DNA from: Streptomyces bambusae
Lineage (GTDB): Bacteria > Actinomycetota > Actinomycetes > Streptomycetales > Streptomycetaceae
Length of the DNA: 64,000 bases
Assembly: GCF_020532645.1 (NCBI RefSeq)
Contig: NZ_JAJAUZ010000032.1
Location: forward strand, 1 to 64,000
Direction: 5' to 3'
Shown piece after piece: positions 56,874-64,000 of this stretch (the stretch's first letter is position 1; every line of letters starts with the position of its first letter). Position numbers and translations under genes: made by a program. Under the pieces are notes generated by a model. That model was not told the DNA's origin and searched no databases. It saw only the letters and a program-made list of their open reading frames with translations.

Positions 56874-57989
56874 TCAGCCGCGCGGGCCCCAGCGGTTGCG
56901 GAGGTACCAGACGGTGCCGATGGCCGTGGAGACGAGGGTGACGACCACGGCCAGGACGGGCCAGCGGGAGTCCTCGACCGCGGCGACGAGGACGAGGCCG
57001 ATGGCGGCTGCGGGCAGCAGGAGGGAGGAGAGGGTGCGGAGGGCTGCGGCGATCATGCCGGGGTCCGCACGCGTGGGAAGGTCCGCGGCCGGAGGGTCGG
57101 CGGCCCGTGCGCTCTGCCCGGGTGGGGCGGAGCGGTGGAAGGCGATGGTGCGGGCGGCCAGCTGTCCCGTCGACTGGTGGTAGGAGTACGCGAGGTACGG
57201 GAGCCAGACGAGCGGGGCGATCGTGCCCAGGGCGAACACGCCGAGCACCAGCGCCCAGCGGCCCGCCCTGACCAGCCGGCCGGTCGGGGTCCTGGGCCCG
57301 AGGAGCCCCAGCAGGTACGCCATGCGCACGACGGTGGCGATCAGGGCGGTTATGCGGGCCGGGCTTGCGTTCGCCCCTCCCCGGACCTCGTCCGGGGGAC
57401 GGATGCTGCGGGGCGGAATCCGGCCCCGCCGGCGTTTGAGGTGCGGGGTCCCGGGCGGAGCCCCGACGGGGTGGCCCTGACCCGCCGGCCGGCACGGCGC
57501 GACGGCGGCGAGCGCGGCCCGGGCGGTGCGGACGTCCGGGTGGGCACCCTGGATGACCAGGAGTTCCGCCGTGCGGTCGGGGGCGGTGGCGTCGTGGCCG
57601 GCCACGGCGGCGAGTTCCAGGGCCATGCGCAGCTGGGCCAGCAGGGCGGCGCAGAACGCGAACGGGACGAGGACGATGAACGGGCCGCCGACGAAGGCCC
57701 CTTCGACCACCACGACCCGCCGGCCGCGCGCGACGACCAGGGCCTGGAGTTCGGCCGGGCCGGCGTCCGGGTGCTCGGCGCGGATCCGGGCGACCGTACG
57801 GGCGGCCGCGGGCCCCAGCCGGCGGGAGGCGAACGTCGTGAGGATCTCGGGCAGCCGGCCGGGATCGGTCAGGACCGCGCGCAGCAGCCACCGTGCGAGC
57901 CGCTGCTCGCGCGGCCGGCGGGTGCGGCCGGCGCCGCCCGCGGCCGCGTCCCTGCCGTCCCTGCCGTCCCTGCCGTCCGTGCCGTGCAT
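56874..57989 (-). CDS. Hypothetical multi-helix membrane protein (371 aa)
   Basis: Not recognised. About five hydrophobic helices: residues 90-122 (one or two), 215-233, 247-271, 322-340 and 343-365. A disordered Arg/Pro stretch (about 165-210) separates the halves. The N-terminus starts with DGRDGRDGRD, encoded by four 9-bp tandem repeats (57948-57983), whose number may vary between strains. AAGGAG lies about 14 nt before the ATG. The stop is 25 bp from the convergent ASST gene. Confidence 0.6.
   Translation of the reverse strand: MHGTDGRDGRDGRDAAAGGAGRTRRPREQRLARWLLRAVLTDPGRLPEILTTFASRRLGPAAARTVARIRAEHPDAGPAELQALVVARGRRVVVVEGAFVGGPFIVLVPFAFCAALLAQLRMALELAAVAGHDATAPDRTAELLVIQGAHPDVRTARAALAAVAPCRPAGQGHPVGAPPGTPHLKRRRGRIPPRSIRPPDEVRGGANASPARITALIATVVRMAYLLGLLGPRTPTGRLVRAGRWALVLGVFALGTIAPLVWLPYLAYSYHQSTGQLAARTIAFHRSAPPGQSARAADPPAADLPTRADPGMIAAALRTLSSLLLPAAAIGLVLVAAVEDSRWPVLAVVVTLVSTAIGTVWYLRNRWGPRG
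57948..57983 (-). repeat. Four 9-bp tandem repeats
   Basis: GTCCCTGCC is repeated three times, followed by GTCCGTGCC. The tract encodes the DGR repeats at the N-terminus of the membrane protein. Confidence 0.85.
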
Positions 57990-58055
57990 GGGTCCGTCCT
58001 GCTCCTTCCTCGGCAGTGCCGGTGCCGGTCTCGGGGACTGCCGACCGTCGTTCCA

Positions 58056-58090
58056 CGGCCGTCATTCCTCGGCCGTCATTCCTCGGCCGT
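58056..58090. repeat. 14-bp tandem repeat spanning a stop codon
   Basis: CGGCCGTCATTCCT occurs at 58056 and 58070, with a partial third copy at 58084. The DUF2252 stop codon (58076-58078) lies inside it. Confidence 0.8.
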
Positions 58091-59485
58091 CGGGATGCGT
58101 CCGGTGCGGGCGGCTTCCGCCAGGGTGTCGTGGTCGCGGCCGTTGCGGTCGGCGTAGGTCTCGGCGAAGGCGGTCAGCGAGCGGGTGAAGGTGTCCGACG
58201 TGCCGAGGTAGGCGGCGATGGCGATCGGGTCGCCGGAGCGGGCGTGGCCGCGGGCGAGGGAGGCGCCGCAGGCGCGGGCGAGCAGGCGCATGCCCTCGGG
58301 GCGGATGCCGTCCGTGGGGACGGAGCCCTTCCAGTCGTGGAGCTGCCGGACGTAGAAGTCCCGGGAGCGGCCGTCGATCCCGGTGACGCGTTCCCAGCCG
58401 AGGAAGATGTCTCCGGCGGCCTGCATCAGCCTCTGGCCGACCACCACGCGCTGCCCCTGGCTCTCGTACGGGACGGCCGGGGTGTACGGGTCCAGGACGG
58501 ACGGGCCGGCCTCCTTGGCCTGCAGGAGCAGCGGATCCTCGTCGTCGCGGCCGGTCAGGAGGATGATCCAGCAGCGGGTGCCGACGCTGCCGACGCCGAC
58601 CACCTTGCGGGCCATGTCGGCGATCCGGAACCGCCCGAGCAGCTGCCGGCGTTCCGGCGGCAGGCTCTGCGCGTACGTGTCGATCAGTCCGCGCAGCGCA
58701 GTGTCCTGCTGCACTCCCGGGGCGCCCTCCAGCAGGTCGGACACGGGGGTGATCAGCGGCGGGTCGGCGATGATGCGGAGCCTGCCGTCGACGCGGCGGG
58801 TGAGTTTGGCGGCGGCCCGCAGGTGGTCCCTGCTGCGGGCCTTGGCGGCGAGGCGTTCGGCCCGGCGGCGGATGCCCTCGCCGCCCTGCGCGGCGAGGGC
58901 CTGGAGCTCGTCGGCGTCGTCCTGGGCGTACCAGACGTCGAGGGTGCGCATGCCGGCGAGGCGGTGCATCCGCTGCTGGTAGGCGGTCACCGCCGCGCGG
59001 ACGGCCGCGGCGCGTTCGGCGGCGGAGAAGCCGTTCTCGCGGCCGGCCACGGCAAGGCTGGCGGCGAGGCGTTTGACGTCCCATTCGAAGGGGCCGGGGT
59101 GGGTTTCGTCGAAGTCGTTCACGTCGAAGACGAGGGCGCGTTCTGCGGAGGCGAACAGGCCGAAGTTCATGACGTGCGCGTCGCCGCACAGCTGCACGGT
59201 CAGCCCGGTGTGCGGAGCGGGTCCGAGGTCGCCGGCCATGAGGGCGGCAGCGCCGCGGTAGAACGCGAAGGGCGAGCGGAGCATCCGGCCGTACCGGAGG
59301 GGTACGAGTTCCGGTACGCGGGTCCCCGCCTGGGCCTCCAGCACGGCGACGGGGTCGCGGCCGGCCGCCGGCGGGTCGAGGCGGGCGTGGGCGGAGCGGC
59401 GGACCCGGGCGCGGGCGGCCCGGCCGCGGCGGGCGCGTTCGCGGGGGGTGGGGCCGTCGCCCCAGGGGAAGGACGGGCTGGTCAC
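58076..59485 (-). CDS. DUF2252 family protein
   Basis: A 469-residue soluble protein that fits DUF2252, a kinase-like-fold family of unknown role. The motifs include PLRYGRMLRSPFAFYRGAA, LCGDAHVMNFG (like a catalytic loop) and VFDVNDFDET (like the metal-binding DFD). The protein could be a small-molecule phosphotransferase, but no activity is established. GAGGAGG precedes the GTG start. It is 62 bp from the 65-codon gene upstream. Confidence 0.88.
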   Translation of the reverse strand: MTSPSFPWGDGPTPRERARRGRAARARVRRSAHARLDPPAAGRDPVAVLEAQAGTRVPELVPLRYGRMLRSPFAFYRGAAALMAGDLGPAPHTGLTVQLCGDAHVMNFGLFASAERALVFDVNDFDETHPGPFEWDVKRLAASLAVAGRENGFSAAERAAAVRAAVTAYQQRMHRLAGMRTLDVWYAQDDADELQALAAQGGEGIRRRAERLAAKARSRDHLRAAAKLTRRVDGRLRIIADPPLITPVSDLLEGAPGVQQDTALRGLIDTYAQSLPPERRQLLGRFRIADMARKVVGVGSVGTRCWIILLTGRDDEDPLLLQAKEAGPSVLDPYTPAVPYESQGQRVVVGQRLMQAAGDIFLGWERVTGIDGRSRDFYVRQLHDWKGSVPTDGIRPEGMRLLARACGASLARGHARSGDPIAIAAYLGTSDTFTRSLTAFAETYADRNGRDHDTLAEAARTGRIPTAEE

Positions 59486-59547
59486 GGTGGCGCCTCCTCA
59501 CGGCCGGTGCCGTCCGGTGGCCGCGGCCGCACGGGCGGCCGGGGTGT

Positions 59548-59745
59548 TCAGTCGGGCAGGCGGCGCATCTCCTCGACGTGCAGGCCGAGGTCGCGGAACC
59601 GGCCGAGCAGCCCGTACAGGTGGGCTTCGTCGGCGACGGTCCCGAAGAACAGGGTCTGCCGGGACGGCGGCGCCGTGTCGAGCTCCGGGAACGCGTGTGC
59701 CAAGGGCTCGGACACGAGGCCGGTGATCCGGAATTCGTAGCGCAT
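59548..59745 (-). CDS. Small conserved-looking hypothetical protein (65 aa)
   Basis: A compact protein (MRYEFRITGLVSEPLAHAFP...LFFGTVADEAHLYGLLGRF) with alternating strands and one helix, like a tiny ferredoxin-like or ACT-type fold. GGAAGGA precedes the ATG. Normal codon bias supports reality. It is the first gene of a probable operon with DUF2252 and lies just downstream of the LuxR gene on the same strand. Function is unknown. Confidence 0.65.
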   Translation of the reverse strand: MRYEFRITGLVSEPLAHAFPELDTAPPSRQTLFFGTVADEAHLYGLLGRFRDLGLHVEEMRRLPD

Positions 59746-59849
59746 GGGCGGCCGTCCTTCCGTCCTCGTCCGCCGGGGCCGGGGGGCCTCCCCTGCATGG
59801 TGCGCCGGGGCGGGGGCGGGCGCCTCACCCGCGGGAGGTGAGGGGCGGG

Positions 59850-62480
59850 TCACAGGAGGTGGAGTTCCCGGGCCCGGTCCACGGCGTCGCGGCGGCGGGA
59901 GACGCACAGTTTGCGGTAGGCGCCGCGCAGGTGGGTCTTGACGGTGTTGACGGACAGCCGCAGCTCCGCGGCGATCTCCTCGGTGGACATCATGCGGGCC
60001 GCGTGGCGGAGGACTTCCGTCTCGCGGGGGCTGAGGGGCTCGGTCGCGGCGGTGGGCGCGGCCGCCGGTGCGGCGGTCAGCCAGGCGTGGACGCCGCTCG
60101 GTCCGGCGAGGTGCCGGACCCAGGGGCCGGCCTCCGTGAAGGGCTGCCGGAGCAGTTCGGGGCGGGCGGCGGCGAGGGCTTCGGCGAGCCGGGCGCGGGC
60201 GGTGTCCTCGTCGCCGCCGGCGAGCGCCAGCCGGGCGCGGGCGAGCGCCAGGCCCACCAGGTCGGCGGGGGTGGCCTCCGACGGACCGGGCTGCGCCGCC
60301 GCGTCGAGCAGCGGGCGGGCGCGTGCGGGCTGTCCGGCGGCGAGGTGCGCGCGGGCGAGCAGGATCCGGCGGGCCGGCAGGGCGGCGGGGAGGTGCTGCA
60401 GGGCACGGTCGGCCGCGGCGTGGTCGCCCTGTGCCAGGGCGGCACCGGCCCGCGCCAGGGCGAGGCGTACGCCCGTCCCGGGGTGGGCGTCGAGAAGGGT
60501 GCGGGCGGCCTGCTTGCGGCCCCGGGCGAGTTCGAGCCGGGCGGTCAGGACCAGCCGTTCCGCGTCGAGGTCCGGGTCGCGGCCGGTGTCGGGGGCGAGG
60601 GCGGTGCGGTCGAGGTGGGCGACCGCGGCGACGAGGTCGCCCTGCTCCACGGCGACGGCGGCGAGCGCGAGGCCGGCGGCGCCGGAGCGGTGGGCGTCGG
60701 GGATGCCGTGCCGGTCGGCGAGGCCGTAGGCCGCCGCACCGTGCTCCCGGGCGCGGGCCAGCGCCCCGGCGGCGGCGTCGGCCAGGGCGAGGCGGCCGAG
60801 GATCTTGTGCCGCAGCAGCACCAGCGGGTCGTCGCCGGGGCAGGCCCGGGCCGCCTGCTCCAGCTCCTGCCGGGCCGCCTGCACGGCTCCGGTGCGCAGC
60901 CGGGCGCAGCCCAGCCCGTAGCGGCGCAGCGGCTCCAGCTCGGGGTGGCGGGCGCGTTCCTCCGGGGTCAGGCGGTCCAGCAGCCCGGTGATCTGCTCGG
61001 CCTCCCGCTCGGCGGGCCCGTCCGGCAGGGAGAGCAGCCGCAGCAGGGCGAGGGTGAGCTGCGCGGCGAGCCGGTCCCCGCCGTCCGGCGCGGGCGAGGC
61101 GTCCGGCCGGCCCCGGCCCGGTCCGGCGGCGGCGGACAGGTGGGAGCGGGCGGCGGCGGGGTCGTCACGGGTCAGGCAGCGGGCGGCCGCGACGAGGTGG
61201 GCGGCCGGGCCGGGCGGGTCCGGCGGCATGGCGGTGAAGGTGTCCGCGGACGGGATCGCGCCCGGGTCGACGAGGAGGGGACCGACCAGCAGGTTCCGTA
61301 CGGTCAGCTCGGCGGCGAGGCGCCAGTCGCCGCCTGCCGCGGCCTCCGCGACGGCGTCGGACGGCTGGCCGCGGGCGGCGTACCAGCGGGCGGCGCGGCA
61401 GTGCAGCCGGGGTTCGAGGTCCGGGTGCCGGCTGCGGAGGTGGGCGCGCAGGACGGCGGCGAAGAGGGGATGGAAGCGGTACCAGCGGGTGCCCGCGAGA
61501 GGCTCGACGAAGGCGTGGCGGTGCGCCAGGTCCTCCAGGGTGCGCTCGGCGTCGGGCCGTCCGGTGAGCGCGGCGGCGAGGCCGGGGTGGACCCGGCTGA
61601 GGACGGCGGTGCGCAGCAGCAGGTCGCGGGCCGGGGCGGGCTGGACCGCGAGCACTTCGGCGAGGAGGTAGTCGGAGACGGCCTGCTCGGAGGCGGTGAG
61701 GGAGCGGGCGAAGGCGGCGGGATCGTCGGTCCGCGCCATGGCGAGGGCGCACAGCCGCAGTCCGGCGGCCCACCCTTCGGTGTGCCGGAAGAGGACGTCG
61801 ACCAGGTCGTCGGAGTCCGGGGCCGGGGCCGGGGCCGGTTGCCTGCGGAGGTGGCCGGCGAGGAGCGCTCCGGCCTCGGAACGGGTGAAGGCGAGGTCCC
61901 GTTCGCGGATCTCGTGGAGGCGGCCGTCGGCCCGGTAGCGGTGGAGCGGCAGGGGCGGGTCCGCCCGGCCGAGGAGGACCGTGCGCAGGGCCGGCCCGGC
62001 GTGTTCGACGAGGAACCGCAGGCCGTCGTACACACTGCGGCCGGTCCTGTCGTCCAGCCCGTCGACGACGAGGACCAGCGGTTCCGGCAGCCGTTCCAGG
62101 GCGGCGGCCAGCCGTACGAACAGGGAGCGGTCGACGTCGGCCGCCCGGACGGGCGTACCCAGGTCGGCGCCGGCGAGTGCGCCGCCGCGCCGGAGGCCTT
62201 CGACGAGGTACGCCCAGAAGACGCCGGGGGTGTCCTCGGGTTCCGCGGTGAGCCAGACGGTGGGGGCGGCCGGCGGGCGGGCGGCGGCCCAGGAGGCGGC
62301 GAGGACGGTCTTGCCGACGCCGGCGCCGCCGGTGACGAGGGTCAGCGGGCCCTGCGCGCCGAGGGTGAGCCGGTGCAGCAGCCGGTCGCGGCGGACGAGG
62401 CCGGGGGCCTGGAGCGGCACGGCGAGCTTCGCGGCCAGCAGGGGGTCCGCCGGTCCGGGCCCCCGGACGGGCGCGGGCAC
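59850..62480 (-). CDS. Large LuxR/MalT-type regulator (LAL family)
   Basis: An 876-residue ATP-dependent transcription activator. It has Walker A GGAGVGKT (51-58), Walker B LVLVVDGLDD (about 130-139), a long helical TPR-like sensor (about 350-790) and a C-terminal LuxR HTH (about 815-876, LSPRETEVLRHAARMMSTEE...NTVKTHLRGAY). The family activates catabolic or secondary-metabolite genes on ligand binding; the target here is unknown. The GTG at 62480 has only a weak site (GGGGA). It diverges from the PLDc_N/SHOCT gene. Confidence 0.88.
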   Translation of the reverse strand: MPAPVRGPGPADPLLAAKLAVPLQAPGLVRRDRLLHRLTLGAQGPLTLVTGGAGVGKTVLAASWAAARPPAAPTVWLTAEPEDTPGVFWAYLVEGLRRGGALAGADLGTPVRAADVDRSLFVRLAAALERLPEPLVLVVDGLDDRTGRSVYDGLRFLVEHAGPALRTVLLGRADPPLPLHRYRADGRLHEIRERDLAFTRSEAGALLAGHLRRQPAPAPAPDSDDLVDVLFRHTEGWAAGLRLCALAMARTDDPAAFARSLTASEQAVSDYLLAEVLAVQPAPARDLLLRTAVLSRVHPGLAAALTGRPDAERTLEDLAHRHAFVEPLAGTRWYRFHPLFAAVLRAHLRSRHPDLEPRLHCRAARWYAARGQPSDAVAEAAAGGDWRLAAELTVRNLLVGPLLVDPGAIPSADTFTAMPPDPPGPAAHLVAAARCLTRDDPAAARSHLSAAAGPGRGRPDASPAPDGGDRLAAQLTLALLRLLSLPDGPAEREAEQITGLLDRLTPEERARHPELEPLRRYGLGCARLRTGAVQAARQELEQAARACPGDDPLVLLRHKILGRLALADAAAGALARAREHGAAAYGLADRHGIPDAHRSGAAGLALAAVAVEQGDLVAAVAHLDRTALAPDTGRDPDLDAERLVLTARLELARGRKQAARTLLDAHPGTGVRLALARAGAALAQGDHAAADRALQHLPAALPARRILLARAHLAAGQPARARPLLDAAAQPGPSEATPADLVGLALARARLALAGGDEDTARARLAEALAAARPELLRQPFTEAGPWVRHLAGPSGVHAWLTAAPAAAPTAATEPLSPRETEVLRHAARMMSTEEIAAELRLSVNTVKTHLRGAYRKLCVSRRRDAVDRARELHLL

Positions 62481-62793
62481 GGGGTCACGTCCCCGCCGGG
62501 GCGCACCGGCCGCGCGTGCTGCTCACGTCCACGCTGCCCCTTTCCGCTGCGGGTGCGCCGGAACCGTCCCGGCGGCCGGACACCCTCCATCGTCACCGTC
62601 CGGTGTCTTGATCGCCACGCCGCGCGAGTCACCCGCCGCGGGTGATGGCGGGTGGGCCGCGTGCGGTCATCCTCGGGGCGACGGGCAGGATGCGGGCCGG
62701 TGGACACGGCCCCGCTGCCCGGGACCGGCGTGTGCCGGGTCCGGCCGGCGGGCCGGGGCGGTACGGCAAGGAAGCCTCGGAAGGAGGCCTGTC
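62481..62793. other. 313-bp divergent intergenic region
   Basis: It separates the LuxR regulator from the membrane-protein gene. The stretch near 62590-62620 is locally less GC-rich (CATCGTCACCGTCCGGTGTC, then TTGATC) and may hold promoters. I see no hairpin or repeat of note. Confidence 0.4.
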
Positions 62794-63207
62794 ATGGCGG
62801 GTCAAGTCCTCGCGTACGACTATCCGTTGCTGGGCGCGTTCTGGACCGTGTTGTGGATCTTCCTGTGGGTGATGTGGTTCATGCTGCTGTTCCGCATCAT
62901 CGTCGACGTCTTCCGGGACGACGGCATCAGCGGCTGGGCCAAGACGGGCTGGCTGGTGCTGGTGCTCATCGTGCCGTTCCTCGGCGTGCTGGTGTACGTG
63001 ATCGCACGCGGCAGGGGCATGGGGTCCCGGGAGATCAAGCACGCCCAGGAGCAGAAGGCGATGGTGGACGACTACATCCGTGAGACCGCCGCGAAGACCG
63101 CGCCCCCGAGCCATGTGGACGAGCTGGACCGGCTCGCCCGGCTGAAGGCCAGCGGGGACCTGACCACCGAGGAGTTCGAGCGGGCCAAGGAGAAGATCCT
63201 GCACTGA
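62794..63207 (+). CDS. PLDc_N/SHOCT domain membrane protein
   Basis: A 137-residue protein with two N-terminal helices (about 13-35 and 49-70, WVMWFMLLFRIIVDVF and TGWLVLVLIVPFLGVLVYV), typical of the PLDc_N anchor. A charged helix follows, then a C-terminal SHOCT motif (DELDRLARLKASGDLTTEEF, continuing to the end). Such proteins are common in Streptomyces and may act in membrane stress. AAGGAGG precedes the ATG. A 13-bp hairpin follows. Confidence 0.85.
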   Translation: MAGQVLAYDYPLLGAFWTVLWIFLWVMWFMLLFRIIVDVFRDDGISGWAKTGWLVLVLIVPFLGVLVYVIARGRGMGSREIKHAQEQKAMVDDYIRETAAKTAPPSHVDELDRLARLKASGDLTTEEFERAKEKILH

Positions 63208-63229
63208 CCGCACGCGCCCGCCGGACCCG

Positions 63230-63258
63230 GCCGCCCGCCGCCCGGGGCGGCGGGCGGC
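63230..63258. terminator. 13-bp hairpin between convergent genes
   Basis: CCGCCCGCCGCC pairs perfectly with 63246-63257 around a 3-nt loop, with one more G-C pair outside. Confidence 0.65.
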
Positions 63259-63275
63259 GGGCGGCGGGCCGGGTG

Positions 63276-64000
63276 TTACCGGCCGGTGAGGGCGGCGGTG
63301 TGGGCGGCCAGGCCGTCGGCCGTGGTGCCGGCCCAGGCGAGGTGGCCGTCGGGACGGACGAGGAACACGCCGTCGCCGTAGGCCTCGTAGGACGGGAAGC
63401 GGACGGTGCGGACGGCGGGCAGACCGGGCAGGTCCGGCAGGTCCGGCACGGCCGCCCCGGCGGCGCCCACCGCGAGGAGCGTCCAGTGGGTGCCGCGGAA
63501 GGCGTCGAAGAGCCGGATGCCGCCGCGCACCCCGTCCGGGGCGCGGTCCCCGGCCCGGAGTGCGTCGTCGGGGAGGCCTGGGCGGGTTTCGGCGGTGAGG
63601 GCGGAGTCGCGGTAGCCGATGCCGAGCTGGCGGGTGGCCGCGCCGCGGCGGGCCTGTCCGCGGTGGATGCGGGTGGACAGGCCGAGCATCTCGGCGGCGA
63701 CGGGCAGGCGTTCGTCCTCGTAGCTGTCGAGCAGGGACCCGGCGGCGGTGCCGCGCAGGACGGCGGCCAGTTTCCAGCCGAGGTTGTAGGCGTCCTGGAT
63801 GCTGGTGTTGAGTCCCTGGCCGCCGGCGGGCGAGTGGACGTGGGCGCTGTCGCCGGCGAGGAAGATCCGACCGTCGCGGAACCGGTCGGCCATCGCGGCC
63901 CGGGGCCGGAAGCCGGAGGCCCACCGCACCTCGGTCACGGCGTTGGGGGCCAGGTGCGTGCGGGCGGCGACCAGTGCGCGGATCCCGTCCGGGGAGAGGT
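63276..64000 (-). CDS. FAD-dependent aromatic monooxygenase (partial)
   Basis: The C-terminal 241 or so residues of a class A flavin monooxygenase of the PheA/TfdB or rifampicin-monooxygenase type; the start lies beyond the window. The FAD motif IFLAGDSAHVHSPAGGQGLN is complete and followed by the helix NTSIQDAYNLGWKLAAVL. The C-terminal thioredoxin-like domain is present (about the last 90 residues, ending LVRPDGHLAWAG...AAHTAALTGR). The frame stays open to position 64000, so an internal GTG at 63938 is not the real start. Confidence 0.85.
   Translation of the reverse strand, partial: LSPDGIRALVAARTHLAPNAVTEVRWASGFRPRAAMADRFRDGRIFLAGDSAHVHSPAGGQGLNTSIQDAYNLGWKLAAVLRGTAAGSLLDSYEDERLPVAAEMLGLSTRIHRGQARRGAATRQLGIGYRDSALTAETRPGLPDDALRAGDRAPDGVRGGIRLFDAFRGTHWTLLAVGAAGAAVPDLPDLPGLPAVRTVRFPSYEAYGDGVFLVRPDGHLAWAGTTADGLAAHTAALTGR

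Noticed and set aside
59838..62645. A 935-codon + strand frame across the LuxR regulator
   Set aside because: It is antisense to the complete LuxR/MalT gene and encodes Gly/Arg-rich low-complexity sequence.

Overview
This is a high-GC actinobacterial chromosome segment, almost certainly Streptomyces or a close relative such as Kitasatospora. Reading frames show extreme third-position G/C, GTG and TTG starts are frequent, and purine-rich ribosome binding sites precede most genes. Typical streptomycete families are present: DUF5999, SWIM/DUF6493, LytR-CpsA-Psr, a MalT-like LuxR regulator and DUF2252. I recognise 57 protein genes (including one regulatory leader peptide, one gene without a proper stop and one cut by the window end) and one tRNA-Arg. 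There is no rRNA, no complete IS element and no cas gene. Most of the window looks like accessory chromosome.

Layout. 1-7 kb: universal stress protein, secreted amidohydrolase, a small P-loop kinase, small hypothetical proteins and a membrane-anchored HtrA-type protease. 7.4-23.4 kb: tRNA-Arg(UCU), then an envelope-rich stretch with an L,D-transpeptidase, a membrane-anchored surface protein, a GCS2-type ligase, a response regulator/histidine kinase/signal peptidase I cluster, a D-Ala-D-Ala carboxypeptidase, an LCP ligase, a class A beta-lactamase-like protein and a secreted alpha/beta hydrolase. A gene-free 1.2 kb stretch near 15.5-16.7 kb carries a degenerate CRISPR-like repeat array next to a double-HTH DNA-binding protein. 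23.4-28.8 kb: EAL protein, small secreted proteins, an exporter-like membrane protein, pirin and a GNAT protein.

28.8-32.3 kb is an antibiotic-resistance module: a TetR regulator diverges from an ABC-F ribosome-protection ATPase, which has an upstream leader peptide, followed by a virginiamycin B lyase homologue. Together these suggest resistance to both streptogramin components. 32.3-34.1 kb is a translationally coupled flavin monooxygenase/FMN reductase pair.

34.2-40.9 kb is the most unusual locus. It holds a 999-residue trypsin-STAND NTPase-TPR protein, a NUDIX hydrolase, a trypsin-co-occurring (trypco1-like) protein, and two paralogous proteins of unknown family, one transcribed away from trypco1 and one downstream of it. 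This gene set matches NTP-dependent biological-conflict (defence or self/non-self) systems, and the paralogue pair appears undescribed.

41-64 kb: a cupin/zinc-ribbon protein, a GH26-like glycosidase, a flavin monooxygenase operon, an RTX-like protein, the SWIM/DUF6493 pair, an XRE-cupin regulator diverging from a sulfonate-type ABC transporter with an arylsulfotransferase, then DUF2252, a large LuxR/MalT regulator, a PLDc_N/SHOCT membrane protein and a partial FAD monooxygenase.

A 14-bp palindrome, CCNCCGATCGGNGG, occurs four times, always about 105-175 bp upstream of a start codon. Three of those genes encode penicillin-binding or peptidoglycan-active enzymes, which suggests an envelope regulon.
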